In this document: positions 21,720-22,421 of the stretch, piece by piece
Position numbering within the stretch: the stretch's first letter is position 1
Layout of the letters: each line of letters opens with the position of its first letter
Assembly (NCBI GenBank): GCA_900542295.1
Contig: UQNJ01000019.1
Span: 1 to 22,421 of the forward strand
Direction of reading: 5' to 3'
Source of the DNA: an uncultured Eubacteriales bacterium
Lineage (GTDB): Bacteria > Bacillota > Clostridia > Peptostreptococcales > Anaerovoracaceae
DNA: 22,421 bases
Notes under the pieces: model-generated
Databases searched by the model: none
What the model saw: the letters and a program-made list of their open reading frames with translations, nothing else
Told to the model about the DNA's origin: nothing
Position numbers and translations under genes: made by a program

Positions 21720-22304
21720 ATGAAATGGGTTTGCACAGTATGCGGTTATGTCCATGAAGGAGCTGAAGCTCCTGCAGAATGTCCTGTTTGCCACGTTGGC
21801 GCAGACAAATTCAAAAAAGTAGAAGGAGAAATGTCCTTAGCCGCAGAACATGAATACGGAGTTTACGGAAAAACAGTAAAAAACAATGCTGACATCAGCG
21901 ATGAAGACAAAAAGTACATATTCGAACAGTTAAAGGCCAACTTTGACGGAGAATGTTCAGAAGTAGGAATGTATCTTTGCATGGCAAGAATTGCTCACAG
22001 AGAAGGATATCCTGAAATCGGTCTGTACTGGGAAAAGGCTGCTTACGAAGAAGCTGAGCACGCTGCTAAATTTGCAGAACTGTTAGGTGAAGACTTAGAG
22101 CCAAACATGAAGGCTACTACAAAAGACAATCTTGCTTGGAGAGTTGACTGTGAATTCGGAGCAACTGCCGGAAAGTTCGACTTGGCTAAATGTGCTAAGA
22201 AAAACAACTTAGATGCTATTCATGATACAGTTCACGAAATGGCAAGAGACGAAGCAAGACACGGCAAAGCTTTGGAAGGCCTTTTGAAGAGATACTTCGG
22301 CTAA
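21720..22304 (+). CDS. Reverse rubrerythrin (rubredoxin-ferritin-like peroxidase)
   Basis: Non-haem iron NADH-linked hydrogen peroxide reductase protecting anaerobes from oxygen. Of 194 residues, an N-terminal rubredoxin domain has Fe ligands Cys5, Cys8, Cys21 and Cys24 (CTVCGY and CPVCH). A ferritin-like four-helix domain follows with di-iron motifs GECSEVGMY (about 77-85), EEAEHAAK (110-117) and ARDEARHG (175-182). The order rubredoxin first is the reverse of classical rubrerythrin and matches the stress-induced clostridial proteins. It has an AGGAGG ribosome binding site 9 nt before ATG. It stands alone on the plus strand, divergent from the liv operon, and ends at a terminator. Confidence 0.96.
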   Translation: MKWVCTVCGYVHEGAEAPAECPVCHVGADKFKKVEGEMSLAAEHEYGVYGKTVKNNADISDEDKKYIFEQLKANFDGECSEVGMYLCMARIAHREGYPEIGLYWEKAAYEEAEHAAKFAELLGEDLEPNMKATTKDNLAWRVDCEFGATAGKFDLAKCAKKNNLDAIHDTVHEMARDEARHGKALEGLLKRYFG

Positions 22305-22341
22305 ACCGTAAGCGTTGAAAATTCAATATTTATAAAAATTC

Positions 22342-22371
22342 AGAGAGCCTCAAGAGGGGCTCTCTTTTGTT
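22342..22371 (+). terminator. Intrinsic terminator of the rubrerythrin gene
   Basis: AGAGAGCC (22342-22349) and GGCTCTCT (22358-22365) form an 8-bp stem followed by TTTTGTTG on the plus strand, 37 bp past the stop codon. Confidence 0.88.
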
Positions 22372-22375
22372 GTAT

Positions 22376-22404
22376 AAAGAAAACCCCGTGTTAAACACGG
22401 GGTT
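22376..22404 (-). terminator. Terminator of a minus-strand gene beyond the right edge
   Basis: AACCCCGTGT (22382-22391) and ACACGGGGTT (22395-22404) form a 10-bp stem with a 3-nt loop. On the minus strand it is followed by TTTTCTTT, so it should end a convergent transcript entering from the right. No coding sequence is recognisable in the last 17 bases. Confidence 0.75.
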
Positions 22405-22421
22405 CAATGAAGCTATGCATT

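Overview
The window (about 22.4 kb, moderately AT-rich by eye) looks like chromosomal core sequence from a strictly anaerobic, low-GC Gram-positive of the class Clostridia. The signs are a clostridial 2[4Fe-4S] ferredoxin, a reverse-type rubrerythrin, Rex, a CIRCE-controlled groESL operon, strong AGGAGG-type ribosome binding sites, and a full branched-chain amino acid ABC importer of the kind common in amino-acid fermenters. I see no phage, insertion sequence, CRISPR array, tRNA or rRNA. The family cannot be fixed from this sequence alone; an amino-acid-using member of Peptostreptococcales or a relative is a guess.

Nearly everything is on the minus strand; only the ferredoxin and rubrerythrin genes are on the plus strand. 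Reading in the direction of minus-strand transcription (right to left): (1) livJ, a structured 197-bp spacer, livH-livM-livG-livF, a second binding-protein gene, nifU and pepV form one long run for branched-chain amino acid or related uptake, Fe-S delivery and dipeptide hydrolysis. (2) An FMN riboswitch precedes ribU-tsaE-tsaB-rimI-tsaD-abcF, so riboflavin uptake leads the tRNA t6A synthesis genes. (3) acpP and rex follow as small units. (4) A P-loop/Asp23-like fusion gene and ogg form a pair. (5) groES-groEL has a textbook promoter and CIRCE operator. (6) guaB and guaA, the two steps from IMP to GMP, close the window.

The order tsaE-tsaB-rimI-tsaD-abcF, then rex, then groES-groEL resembles the ydi region of Bacillus subtilis, so much of this is an old conserved Firmicutes neighbourhood. 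The points most worth a second look are an IMP dehydrogenase that matches the Tritrichomonas foetus enzyme down to residue numbering; a GMP synthase lacking its glutaminase domain; a P-loop NTPase fused to an Asp23/Gls24-like domain; t6A genes placed behind an FMN riboswitch whose promoter lies inside pepV; and a livJ-livH spacer able to form mutually exclusive hairpins.
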